NCBI GenBank assembly: GCA_018267825.1
Contig: JAFDXR010000029.1
Span: forward strand, 1-41,399
Direction: 5' to 3'
Length of the DNA: 41,399 nucleotides
Source: Bacteroidota bacterium
Lineage (GTDB): Bacteria; Bacteroidota; Bacteroidia; B-17B0; Aurantibacillaceae
Part shown: positions 32,640 through 41,271 of the stretch, piece after piece
Layout of the letters: each line of letters starts with the position of its first letter
Position numbering within the stretch: the first letter of the stretch is position 1
The notes under the pieces: generated by a model
What the model was told of the DNA's origin: nothing
What the model saw: the letters and a program-made list of their open reading frames with translations, nothing else
Databases searched by the model: none
Position numbers and translations under genes: made by a program

Positions 32640-33090
32640 CGATAATACTTTCAGTTTTGATAAAGCCGAAGACAGCTCCGGTTTCCTGCTATGGCAGGTT
32701 ACGAGCCTCTGGCAGCGCGAACTGAAAAAAGCCCTGGAGGCTCATGGAATCACGCATGCACAGTATGTATTGCTGGCCAGTATTCACTGGCTTACGCTGC
32801 AACAGGAACAGGTTACTCAGATTATGTTGTCGTCGCACACCAAAATAGACCCCATGACAACATCTACCGTGTTGCGCACCCTGCAAGCCAAAGGCCTTGT
32901 GAAACGCGAGGAGCATGCCACCGATACCCGTGCCAAAACTGTTGTGCTGACTGCAGAAGGAAAAAAAACAGTGAAGCAGGCTGTGATTACCGTCGAAAAA
33001 TTCGATGCCGCTTTTTTTTCACGGCTTGGAAATAAAACCGTTGATTTCAATAAACGCTTGCTTACACTGCTTAATAACTCCGCTGAATAG
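32626..33090 (+). CDS. MarR-family transcriptional regulator
   Basis: From ATG 32626 this regulator has 154 residues, overlapping the EVE gene by 14 bp; an in-frame ATG at 32605 is possible but adds seven unlikely residues. It has the winged-helix layout of MarR dimers. Helix FLLWQVTSLWQRELKKALE comes first. The recognition region is around SSHTKIDPMTTSTVLRTLQAKGLVKRE and the wing around ATDTRAKTVVLTAEGKK (DTRAK matches the MarR wing motif DxRxK). It probably represses its own operon through the palindrome at 31735-31758. The inducer is unknown. Confidence 0.9.
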   Translation: MKKSDDNTFSFDKAEDSSGFLLWQVTSLWQRELKKALEAHGITHAQYVLLASIHWLTLQQEQVTQIMLSSHTKIDPMTTSTVLRTLQAKGLVKREEHATDTRAKTVVLTAEGKKTVKQAVITVEKFDAAFFSRLGNKTVDFNKRLLTLLNNSAE

Positions 33091-33148
33091 CGCAGACATG
33101 TGAAGTCATAATCAACATGGAAATACTTTTCCGGCAGGTTTCATTTTG

Positions 33149-33156
33149 TATCTTTG
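33149..33156 (+). promoter_or_regulatory. -7 promoter box of the DUF3050 gene
   Basis: TATCTTTG followed by C is an exact match to the consensus, 21 bp before the start codon. TTTT at 33127-33130, 18 bp upstream, may serve as the -33 element. Confidence 0.55.
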
Positions 33157-33177
33157 CCCGCAAAAATCTGAATTCTC

Positions 33178-33966
33178 ATGTCACCACACATCGATCGCAT
33201 CCGTCAGAACATTGAGCCCATCCGCCACGAAATTATCAATCACCCGGTTTATTCTGTTATACATGATCTCGACGATCTGAAACTTTTTATGCAATACCAT
33301 GTGTATGCGGTGTGGGATTTCATGTCCTTGCTTAAGGCTCTGCAGAACAATCTCACCTGCACTTCTGTGCCCTGGTTTCCAGTGGGAAACTCAGAAACAC
33401 GTTTCCTCATCAATGAAATTGTTGTTGGTGAAGAATCGGATGTGGATCTGAACGGAGAAAGGAAAAGTCATTTTGAACTTTACCTTGATGCCATGCAGCA
33501 ATGTGGTGCCGACACCGGTTTCATTCTGCGTTTTATAGATGAATTAAAAACCTCCGGTGATTTCGGAAAAGCCTATGAGGCATCCGCAACCCCCGGGGAA
33601 GCGCGGTCATTTGTGAATTTCACCTTCGATACCATTCGCAGCAATAAAGCCCATCTTCAGGCAGCCGTATTCACTTTCGGCCGCGAAGATCTGATTCCGA
33701 ATATGTTTTTATCACTGGTCCGCGACATGCATAAAACCTTCCCCGACCATGTATCTGTATTTAAATATTACCTCGAACGCCACATCGAAGTAGATGGCGA
33801 TCACCATAGCCACCTGGCTTTGCAGATGACAGAGAATCTGTGCAACATAGATGAAGCCTACTGGCACGAAGCCGAAGCAGCCATCACCCGGTCACTGAAA
33901 AAACGTGTGGAATTGTGGAACGGGGTTTATAAAGCCATTATGGCAAAACGCCCTGTGGAGGCCTAA
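33178..33966 (+). CDS. DUF3050 family protein
   Basis: This 262-residue protein matches the DUF3050 pattern. It opens with IEPIRHEIINHPVYSVI, then FMQYHVYAVWDFMSLLKALQ (about 36-55), WFPVGNSETRFLINEIVVGEES and a later EVDGDHHSHLALQM near 200-213. It is mostly helical, and the several conserved His/Glu/Asp residues, including EEYAHHH-like HHSH, suggest a metal-binding helical bundle of the heme-oxygenase-like kind. That is an inference from residue pattern only; no activity is established to my knowledge. The gene is monocistronic, and its stop overlaps the convergent CDF gene by 4 bp. Confidence 0.85.
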   Translation: MSPHIDRIRQNIEPIRHEIINHPVYSVIHDLDDLKLFMQYHVYAVWDFMSLLKALQNNLTCTSVPWFPVGNSETRFLINEIVVGEESDVDLNGERKSHFELYLDAMQQCGADTGFILRFIDELKTSGDFGKAYEASATPGEARSFVNFTFDTIRSNKAHLQAAVFTFGREDLIPNMFLSLVRDMHKTFPDHVSVFKYYLERHIEVDGDHHSHLALQMTENLCNIDEAYWHEAEAAITRSLKKRVELWNGVYKAIMAKRPVEA

Positions 33967-34958
33967 GTCTGCAGGGTGTGCTTCCTGTCGGGCAGTACAT
34001 TTTCTATAGTCCAGTCGAGTTTCTTCACAAAATCGGCCTTCCGTACCGGGCAGCCGGCAATCTGGCATACCGGGCATGATACAGGCAGACAAGGGTCCGC
34101 ATGAATAAAAAATTCTATTTCATGTTCCAGTTTTGTTTTGACAAGTTTATCCACGGCATCTACTTCTTCGTGGGTTGTCTCCAGGTTATCATACCAGGGT
34201 AAGGTGATGTGACAATCGACATGCAATAAGGAACCATATTTCAACACGCGCAGGTTATGTATGTCGATCCATTTGGCGCGTCGGTTTGTATTGAGTAGTT
34301 CCACCAGATGGTGCAATTTGGCATCATCGGCCTTATCGAGCAGGTTGAATACCGATTCCTTTAATATTTTAAATCCTGAATACGCAATATAAAATCCGAA
34401 ACCGATGGCTACCACATAGTCAATCCACATCCATTTGGTGAGATATACCAGAAATAAGCCTATGACAAGTCCGATACTCGAAACCGTATCGCTGATCAGG
34501 TGTTTTCCGCTGGCCTTCATCAGGTCCGAATGGGCGGCCTTTCCTCGTTTCACCAAAACAGATCCGACCAGGTAATTAATCACTCCAGCAAATGCAGTAA
34601 GGTAAATACCAATATCGACAGCCTCTACCTGGTCCTGTTTAAAAAAAGCGGCAATTCCTTTGAACACCATACCAACACCGGCAATGGTAATCATACCACC
34701 TTCAAAACCCGAAGAAAAGAATTCAATTTTCCCATGCCCGTAAGGGTGATCTTCGTCTTTTGGTTTGCTTGCATAATAAATGCTGAATAAGGCAAAAGAC
34801 CCTGCCAATACATTCACGATCGATTCAATGGCATCTGTTAATATCGCATTGGAATGCGTGAGCCAGTAGGCTGTAAATTTCACCAGCATAAGTATTGTAC
34901 TGATGATCAGAACCAGCAGCATGAGCCGCTTTTTAGATTGTGTATCTATACCATTCAT
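33963..34958 (-). CDS. cation diffusion facilitator (CDF) family exporter
   Basis: This 331-residue inner-membrane protein has six predicted helices (about 10-210) and a C-terminal cytoplasmic domain, the plan of CDF metal/proton antiporters. The helix II motif is SNAILTDAIESIVNV with Asp42, and helix V shows HLISDTVSSIGLVIG with the His-x3-Asp metal pair. HPYGHGKIEFFSSG is the conserved loop after helix II. The tail contains several cysteines (PCLPVSCPVCQIAGC), possible extra metal ligands that many CDFs lack. Zn, Co, Fe or Mn could be the substrate. Its -7 box lies 7 bp before the start, implying a very short leader. Confidence 0.92.
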   Translation of the reverse strand: MNGIDTQSKKRLMLLVLIISTILMLVKFTAYWLTHSNAILTDAIESIVNVLAGSFALFSIYYASKPKDEDHPYGHGKIEFFSSGFEGGMITIAGVGMVFKGIAAFFKQDQVEAVDIGIYLTAFAGVINYLVGSVLVKRGKAAHSDLMKASGKHLISDTVSSIGLVIGLFLVYLTKWMWIDYVVAIGFGFYIAYSGFKILKESVFNLLDKADDAKLHHLVELLNTNRRAKWIDIHNLRVLKYGSLLHVDCHITLPWYDNLETTHEEVDAVDKLVKTKLEHEIEFFIHADPCLPVSCPVCQIAGCPVRKADFVKKLDWTIENVLPDRKHTLQT

Positions 34959-34965
34959 TCGTTTA

Positions 34966-34973
34966 CAAAAATA
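34966..34973 (-). promoter_or_regulatory. -7 promoter box of the CDF gene
   Basis: The minus strand reads TATTTTTG, an exact consensus match, 7 bp before the ATG. Transcription would start at or within a base or two of the start codon. No -33 TTTG is clear. Confidence 0.5.
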
Positions 34974-35311
34974 AAATCTGCCGGAAACCCGACATGGCCT
35001 TTAGTCGAAATGTGTCCCTAAAATAGGGAAATAATATTCACGGCATAAAAGTCTAACAAAAGAATCAGTAGAGATTCTGGATTTTCACCAGGCCCCTCTG
35101 CTCTTTTTCCGATTTTTTACACGGCTGCCGTTTTTAACATTTCATTCGCCTCAAATCCCGGTTTTCATCAGAATTCAACCCAATTTGTGGTTTATCTTTA
35201 ATTCAATAATCAAGCCCCTGACCGGGACCATGAGCTATGCATCGTTTGCCTGAATTCAATGGTAAAGCGTAATGAATAAGCCTGTGGCCTTGTGCAAAAA
35301 TAAACAGACAG
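34974..35311. other. intergenic region without genes
   Basis: This stretch of about 340 bp separates the divergent CDF and phospholipase D-like genes. It holds a small hairpin (CCCTA-AAA-TAGGG, about 35016-35028) and one possible -7 box, TATCTTTA at 35193-35200. No reading frame, RNA gene or longer repeat is recognisable. Confidence 0.6.
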
Positions 35312-37126
35312 ATGAAAGCTATTTTTACTTCTCTCCTAGCCCTGATAGCCCTGACCATTTCCGCTCAGACTACTATTCTTCAGGAAAACTTCACAAGTTA
35401 TGCCGGTACTGCAGGTACGGTGCCTGCCGGCTGGACATTCTCGTATAATGGTAATTATACAACGGCAGCGTCGTCGGGTATCAGTGGACCTAACTCCTAT
35501 AAATTCGGAGCCAATGCGGCGTCTATTACTACACCATCCTTTACCGCTGCAGATACAGTATCATTCTGGATCAAGGGCATTTCAACAGATGCGGTAAGTT
35601 CTTTCAGCATTGAACAGAGTCCCGACAATGTGAGCTGGAGCCTCATTTCAAACATAGTACCCCTGCCTACTACCGGAACCACACAAAAACTCCCTGTTTC
35701 TACGGGTTCCAAGTACCTGCGGTTTACATTTAATAAATCTGCCGGAAACCTGGCCTTCGATGATTTTCTCCTGACACATGCTGCTTCCGCAGCTACGTCA
35801 TCTTCATCCAAAATAAAAGTTTATTTCAATCACCCGGTCAACAATGCTGTATCACAGGGAGTCAATGCCGTGTACCTCAACCAGACACTCGACGACACAC
35901 TCATTGCCTATATAAACCGGGCGAAATACACGCTCGATATAGCAGTGTACAATTACATTCAAACCTCTGGTATTTCCAATATAGCCACAGCTATCAATTC
36001 CGCTTATTCGCGTGGCGTGGCTATACGCTGGATATACAACGGCAGTTCATCCAACTCGGGCCTCAGTAGCATCAACTCATCTATTCAGCGCCTGGCGAGT
36101 CCAACCACCTCGGCCTACAACATCATGCATAATAAATTTATGATTGTAGATGCCAACTCATCCAACACAGCCGACCCGATTGTATGGACAGGGTCCTGCA
36201 ACTGGGATGAAGAGCAGTTTAACCTGGATGTAAACAATACGATCATTATTCAGGATAAAGCCCTGGCCCTCGCCTACACCACCGAATTCAACGAGATGTG
36301 GGGAGGAACCGGTTTAAGTCCGAATACCACAAATTCCAAATTCGGTCCTTTCAAAACCAACAACACACCGCACACGTTTACCGTTGGTGGTAAAACGATT
36401 GAATCGTATTTCAGTCCATCGGATGGCACAAACAGTCATATTCAAAGCAGCATCCGTACGGCCAACTACGATCTGTATTTCGGGGTATATACATTTACTG
36501 ACAGTAACGACGCCGACTCTATTAAAGCGAAAAAAGTGGCCGGTGTATATACCGCCGGTATCATGGATCAATACAGTCAGACGTTTACGCCTTATACAAC
36601 GCTCAGTGCAGCGCTTGGCACCAAGCTGAAAGTATATACACAGTCTACATCCATTTTCCACGACAAGCTCCTGATCGTGGATCCATGCCACCCGTCGTCA
36701 GATCCTCTGGTGCTGACAGGCTCGCATAACTGGACAGCCAGTGCCGATACTAAAAATGATGAAAACACCCTGATCGTTCACGACGATACTGTAGCCAATT
36801 TATATTATCAGTCGTTCTACCAGAATTTTGCCGACCTGGGAGGCTCTGTAACACCACAATGCCTGACCACAGGCTTGCAGGACCAGGAATCAGAATCCTC
36901 GCTGTGGACACTTTATCCGAATCCCAATAACGGGACTTTCTACCTGGATGGTTTGGAAACAGATGCTGTTGTAGAGGTTTATAACATCAATGGGCAATTT
37001 ATCATGAAACATACTGCTGAAAACGAACACATGGCACTCGACATGAGCAACCAGGCCAATGGCATATACATCATACGCATCACCGGTAAACTGCATACAG
37101 CCACCGGGCGTTTCTGCAAAGAATAA
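35312..37126 (+). CDS. secreted phospholipase D-like protein with T9SS type A sorting domain
   Basis: This 604-residue protein has a signal peptide (about 1-19, ending ISAQT) and an N-terminal beta-sandwich (about 24-155, carbohydrate- or adhesion-like). Two phospholipase D half-domains follow. Each holds a complete HKD motif: HNKFMIVD near 272-279 with WTGSCNWDEE, and HDKLLIVD near 450-457 with LTGSHNWTAS. The two half-sites together form one active site, which cleaves phosphodiesters in lipids or nucleic acids. The C-terminus (about 530-604) with LYPNPNNGTFYL, VYNINGQ and ANGIYIIRI is a type A T9SS signal, so the enzyme is exported to the surface or medium. Nuclease and phospholipase functions are equally possible. 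Confidence 0.9.
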   Translation: MKAIFTSLLALIALTISAQTTILQENFTSYAGTAGTVPAGWTFSYNGNYTTAASSGISGPNSYKFGANAASITTPSFTAADTVSFWIKGISTDAVSSFSIEQSPDNVSWSLISNIVPLPTTGTTQKLPVSTGSKYLRFTFNKSAGNLAFDDFLLTHAASAATSSSSKIKVYFNHPVNNAVSQGVNAVYLNQTLDDTLIAYINRAKYTLDIAVYNYIQTSGISNIATAINSAYSRGVAIRWIYNGSSSNSGLSSINSSIQRLASPTTSAYNIMHNKFMIVDANSSNTADPIVWTGSCNWDEEQFNLDVNNTIIIQDKALALAYTTEFNEMWGGTGLSPNTTNSKFGPFKTNNTPHTFTVGGKTIESYFSPSDGTNSHIQSSIRTANYDLYFGVYTFTDSNDADSIKAKKVAGVYTAGIMDQYSQTFTPYTTLSAALGTKLKVYTQSTSIFHDKLLIVDPCHPSSDPLVLTGSHNWTASADTKNDENTLIVHDDTVANLYYQSFYQNFADLGGSVTPQCLTTGLQDQESESSLWTLYPNPNNGTFYLDGLETDAVVEVYNINGQFIMKHTAENEHMALDMSNQANGIYIIRITGKLHTATGRFCKE

Positions 37127-37149
37127 AGAATTCTGAGAACAAATGAATT

Positions 37150-38556
37150 TTATATACGTTCGAGCAGTACCACGTTTTCTACGTGTGCAGTCTGCGGAAA
37201 CATATCTACCGGCCTTACCCTGGTAATTTTATAGTGTTCCGTCATCATAGCGAGATCACGGGCCTGGGTAGCAGGATTACAGCTGACATACACAATCTTT
37301 TCGGGAGCAGCATTCAGGATGGTTCGCACCACATCTTCATGCATGCCGGCACGTGGAGGATCTGTAATAATCACATCCGGTTTGCCATGCTTATCAATGA
37401 AAGCCGCATTCAGTACATCTTTCATGTCGCCGGCATAAAACTGTGTATTGTTGATATGATTCAGTGCTGAGTTTACTTTGGCATCAGCAATGGCATCCTC
37501 TACATACTCAATCCCCACCACAGACTTTACCTGCCGTGCTATAAAATTGGCAATGGTACCTGTGCCCGTGTATAAATCGTATACCACCTCATGTCCGCTG
37601 AGCCCGGCAAAGTCGCGTGTTACTTTATACAACTCATAAGCCTGCGCCGAGTTGGTCTGGTAGAATGACTTTGCACTGATTTTAAACCGGAGGCCTTCCA
37701 TTTCCTCCACAATATAATCGCGCCCTTTGAAGGTCACTACCGGCAGATCATGAATCGTATCGTTCGCTTTCGGGTTAATCACATATTGCAGCGAGGTGAT
37801 TTGCGGAAACTTCGTATAGATATGTTCCAGCAGGTTTTCGATGGCTTCTTTCGGGTTATCGTAAAATGCGAACAATACCATAGTCTCGCCGGTGCTGGTT
37901 GTGCGGATCAGCAACGTACGCAGCAAGCCACCCTTATCGCGGATATTGAAAAACGACAGGTTATGTGCGATGGCATAATCTTTCACCGCCTGGCGGATGC
38001 TGTTGGAAGGCTCCCCCTGGAGATAGCAATTCCGGATATCGAGTACTTTGTCGAACATGCCGGGAATATGAAAGCCCAAACCATTCCGGTTATCCACCTG
38101 GTTGCCGCTTTTAATTTCCTCATTGGTCAGCCATTTCTTATCGGAAAAAGAAAAATCCAGCTTATTGCGGTAGTAATATTGCTCTGCACTTCCGAGGATC
38201 GGCATCATTTCAGGAAATGTCAGGTGCCCGATACGGGTCAGCGCATCGTAGACTGTTTTTTGTTTGAAGCGAAGCTGGGTTTCATAATTCATGTGTTGCC
38301 ATTTGCAGCCCCCACAGGTACCGAAGTGTTCGCAACGGGCCTCCACGCGATGTGGCGAGGGGGTTTTAAGCTGAACCAGTTTCCCTTCGGAGTAATTATT
38401 CTTTTTACGGTGTATCAGGATGTCGCCCACATCTCCGGGTACGGCACCTTCTGTAAAAATAACCATGCCATCGGTTTTGGCTACGGCTTTACCTTCGGAC
38501 GAAACGTCCACAATCTCGGCATTCTCTACCAGGATATTCTTTTTGATCTTCGACAT
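37150..38556 (-). CDS. rlmD: 23S rRNA (uracil-C5)-methyltransferase, RlmD/TrmA family
   Basis: This 468-residue protein is a class I SAM methyltransferase that makes 5-methyluridine in RNA, most likely position 1939 of 23S rRNA. An N-terminal TRAM RNA-binding domain (about 1-62) precedes the [4Fe-4S] cysteines Cys75, Cys81 and Cys84 in CEHFGTCGGCKW. The SAM motif is VYDLYTGTGTIANFIA, followed by ITDPPRAG and the catalytic Cys in YVSCNPATQARDL. Bacteroidota often carry one or two such enzymes, so assignment to U1939 rather than U747 or a tRNA site is inferred. It is divergent from truA and convergent with the phospholipase D-like gene. Confidence 0.9.
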   Translation of the reverse strand: MSKIKKNILVENAEIVDVSSEGKAVAKTDGMVIFTEGAVPGDVGDILIHRKKNNYSEGKLVQLKTPSPHRVEARCEHFGTCGGCKWQHMNYETQLRFKQKTVYDALTRIGHLTFPEMMPILGSAEQYYYRNKLDFSFSDKKWLTNEEIKSGNQVDNRNGLGFHIPGMFDKVLDIRNCYLQGEPSNSIRQAVKDYAIAHNLSFFNIRDKGGLLRTLLIRTTSTGETMVLFAFYDNPKEAIENLLEHIYTKFPQITSLQYVINPKANDTIHDLPVVTFKGRDYIVEEMEGLRFKISAKSFYQTNSAQAYELYKVTRDFAGLSGHEVVYDLYTGTGTIANFIARQVKSVVGIEYVEDAIADAKVNSALNHINNTQFYAGDMKDVLNAAFIDKHGKPDVIITDPPRAGMHEDVVRTILNAAPEKIVYVSCNPATQARDLAMMTEHYKITRVRPVDMFPQTAHVENVVLLERI

Positions 38557-38566
38557 AAACGGAGTG

Positions 38567-38574
38567 TAAAGATA
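38567..38574 (-). promoter_or_regulatory. -7 promoter box of rlmD
   Basis: The minus strand reads TATCTTTA, a one-mismatch match to TAnnTTTG, 11 bp before the rlmD start codon. Confidence 0.45.
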
Positions 38575-38652
38575 CTATTTTTAAGGGGTTAAAATTGTGG
38601 TGCCGGTCTAAAAATCAGGCTGTTTGTTCTGTCAAAACCGGGCGTAAACATA

Positions 38653-38660
38653 TATCTTTG
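38653..38660 (+). promoter_or_regulatory. -7 promoter box of truA
   Basis: TATCTTTG followed by C is an exact consensus match ending only 4 bp before the truA ATG. Transcription should start at or next to the start codon, giving a leaderless message. The nearest TTTG (38623-38626) is 26 bp upstream, longer than the usual spacer. Confidence 0.55.
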
Positions 38661-38664
38661 CATC

Positions 38665-39426
38665 ATGCCCAGGTATTTCATCCAGCTTTCATATAATGGC
38701 GCTGCATACAACGGATGGCAGGTTCAACAGAACACGCCTCATACTGTGCAACAGGTCCTGCAGGATAAACTGGGCATGATCCTCGGCGAACCCCTCGACA
38801 TTACAGGCTGTGGGCGCACAGATACCGGTGTACATGCCAAAGATTTTTTTGCGCATGTGGATCTTGTTCAAACCCTCTCGCATGAGAATTTTCCGCAACT
38901 GGTCTATAAATTCAACCAGGTATTGCCTGCCGATATTGCCATTAAAGCCATATACGCCGTAAAGGAAGATGCCAGCAGCCGCTTTGCAGCCATGAACCGT
39001 ACCTATCATTATTTACTGCATAATTATAAAGATCCGTTTATCCAGGATGCATCTTACTTTTATTACGGCACACTCGATTTCGATCTAATGAACCGCGCTG
39101 CCACGCATCTGATGGAGGTACGTGATTTTACCAGTTTCAGCAAGGTAAATACGCAAACACATACAAACAATTGCAAAGTACTGATGGCACAGTGGGTTCA
39201 GTTTGATGAAGGCCGTTGGGTATTTATCATTACAGCCGACCGCTTCCTGAGAAATATGGTGCGTGCCATTGTAGGCACTCTGCTGGAGGTGGGTCGTGGT
39301 AAATTAAACATAGATGAATTCAAGCACATTATTGAAAACAAAAACCGGAGTGATGCAGGCATGTCGGCACCGGCACATGCCTTATATCTCGCCCGTATTT
39401 CTTACCCTGAAGACATTTTCCTTTGA
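38665..39426 (+). CDS. truA: tRNA pseudouridine(38-40) synthase
   Basis: This 253-residue TruA converts uridines 38-40 of the tRNA anticodon stem to pseudouridine. It starts RYFIQLSYNGAAYNGWQVQ, and the catalytic Asp53 lies in GCGRTDTGVHA. FNQVLPADIAI, RFAAMNRTYHY and FLRNMVRAIVGTLLEVGRG are typical later motifs. Length is normal. It ends in a TTGA overlap with the ABC transporter start at 39423, so the two are probably translated as a coupled pair although their functions are unrelated. Confidence 0.95.
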   Translation: MPRYFIQLSYNGAAYNGWQVQQNTPHTVQQVLQDKLGMILGEPLDITGCGRTDTGVHAKDFFAHVDLVQTLSHENFPQLVYKFNQVLPADIAIKAIYAVKEDASSRFAAMNRTYHYLLHNYKDPFIQDASYFYYGTLDFDLMNRAATHLMEVRDFTSFSKVNTQTHTNNCKVLMAQWVQFDEGRWVFIITADRFLRNMVRAIVGTLLEVGRGKLNIDEFKHIIENKNRSDAGMSAPAHALYLARISYPEDIFL

Positions 39427-41198
39427 GCGATACCAAACCAAATAAAGGGTTCAACCTCGGGATGCTAAAGCGCATCATGAGTTACACCAGGCCTTACCGC
39501 AAACTGTTTACTGCAACCGTAGTGCTTACCTTCCTGCTTTCGGCCATTGCCATTCTGCGTCCTCTCATTATTAAATACACCCTGAACGAAGTCGTTGAAA
39601 AACAGCGTGATCTTTCCACGCTCAACATGATTGGTTTTGCACTCATCGGGATTCTGATCTTTGAAGCTATTCTGCAGTTCACCAACATTTACCTGACCAG
39701 TTTGCTGGGACAAAACATCATCAAAGATCTCCGGATCCAGGTATACAGTCATATTCTGCGTCTGAAAAATTCGTATTTCGATAACACACCTGTTGGCATG
39801 CTTGTAACCCGTAGTGTGTCCGACATCGAAAGCCTCAACGATATGTTTTCACAGGGTTTCATTGTGATATGCGGCGACATACTCATGCTTCTCATTTTTA
39901 TAGCCGTAATGCTTGCCAATAACTGGGCCATGGCCCTGGTTTCCCTGAGTTCTATTCCATTGCTCCTGATAGCTACCAACCTGTTTAAAAACGGAGTTAA
40001 AAAAACATTTACGGAAGTACGTAATGCGGTGGCCTCGCTCAATACATTTACCAATGAACACATCATGGGCATGAAAATCGTGCAGGTATTCAATCGCGAA
40101 AAAGAAGAATACACCAGGTTTACAAAGATCAATGAAAAGCACCGCGATGCCAATATCCGCTCGATCTGGTATTATTCGGTTTTCTTTCCGGTGGTTGAAA
40201 TCCTTTCAGCGGTTTCAACGGCTTTACTGGTGTGGTATGCAGGCTTCCGCAACAACAGTTACAACATTTCGCTGGGCGATTTCACTTTTTTCCTCATGAT
40301 GATCAACATGATGTTTCGCCCGATCCGGATGTTGGCCGACCGTTTGAATAACCTGCAGATGGGCATGGTTGCCGCCGAAAGGGTTTTTAAAATTCTTGAT
40401 ACCCAGGAAACCATTGACGACACGGGAACCCTGCCAGCCGAAAACCTCCGCGGCCATATTGAATTTAAGCATGTATGGTTTGCCTACAAAGAGGAGAATT
40501 ACGTTTTAAAAGATCTGTCGTTCCGCATTGAACCCGGAGAAACAGTGGCATTTGTGGGTGCGACAGGAGCAGGCAAATCCAGTATTGTGAACCTGCTGAA
40601 CCGGTTCTATGAAATTAACAAAGGCGAAATATTGCTGGACGGAAAAAATGTATCGTCGTATAAACTCGATGAATTGCGGCAGAGCATTGGTATCGTATTG
40701 CAGGATGTTTACCTGTTCAACGATAGTATTTTGAATAATATCACATTGCACAACCCGGAAATTTCGGAACAACAGGTCGTGGAAGCCGCTAAAAAGATAG
40801 GCATCCACGATTTCATCATGCAACTACCTGGAAATTACCACTACAACATACGCGAACGGGGCTCGATGCTGAGTGCAGGACAAAAGCAGCTCATTGCCTT
40901 CATCCGGGCTTATGTATATGACCCGCCGGTATTCATCCTGGACGAAGCCACCTCAGCCATTGACGTGGAAACCGAGAAGCTGTTACAACGTGCGGCACAA
41001 TACCTTTGCCAGGATCGAACATCTATTATCATTGCACATCGCCTGGTAACTATTCAGCATGCATCCAAAATCATTGTACTCGACAAAGGGCAAATCCTTG
41101 AAATGGGAACCCGGGACGAACTACTTGATAAAAACGGGCATTTCCGTCGCCTGCATGATCTCCAGATCGAAGGGATCGGCACACAAAAAGCTTCGTGA
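39423..41198 (+). CDS. ABC transporter with fused permease and ATPase (MsbA-like)
   Basis: This 591-residue half-transporter has six membrane helices (about 25-320, type I exporter fold) and one nucleotide-binding domain. Walker A is GATGAGKSS near 379-387. The Q-loop is IGIVLQDVYLF, the signature LSAGQKQL near 481-488 (Ala instead of the usual Gly), Walker B VFILDEATSAID near 502-513 and the H-loop IIAHRL near 536. It works as a dimer and probably exports lipids or drugs; MsbA (lipid A) is the closest familiar relative, but the substrate is not evident. It starts at TTG 39423 in a four-base overlap with the truA stop; no upstream ATG fits. Confidence 0.92.
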   Translation: MSDTKPNKGFNLGMLKRIMSYTRPYRKLFTATVVLTFLLSAIAILRPLIIKYTLNEVVEKQRDLSTLNMIGFALIGILIFEAILQFTNIYLTSLLGQNIIKDLRIQVYSHILRLKNSYFDNTPVGMLVTRSVSDIESLNDMFSQGFIVICGDILMLLIFIAVMLANNWAMALVSLSSIPLLLIATNLFKNGVKKTFTEVRNAVASLNTFTNEHIMGMKIVQVFNREKEEYTRFTKINEKHRDANIRSIWYYSVFFPVVEILSAVSTALLVWYAGFRNNSYNISLGDFTFFLMMINMMFRPIRMLADRLNNLQMGMVAAERVFKILDTQETIDDTGTLPAENLRGHIEFKHVWFAYKEENYVLKDLSFRIEPGETVAFVGATGAGKSSIVNLLNRFYEINKGEILLDGKNVSSYKLDELRQSIGIVLQDVYLFNDSILNNITLHNPEISEQQVVEAAKKIGIHDFIMQLPGNYHYNIRERGSMLSAGQKQLIAFIRAYVYDPPVFILDEATSAIDVETEKLLQRAAQYLCQDRTSIIIAHRLVTIQHASKIIVLDKGQILEMGTRDELLDKNGHFRRLHDLQIEGIGTQKAS

Positions 41199-41271
41199 TT
41201 TTATAACGGCAGTTATGGTTTCAGAACCTAGAAGGTGCACAGAATAAAAGAGCACCGCTCCGTGGGAACTT

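Noticed and set aside
37750..38592. A 280-residue plus-strand reading frame antisense to rlmD
   Set aside because: It lies almost wholly inside a well-supported gene, has no recognisable domain and looks like a shadow frame.
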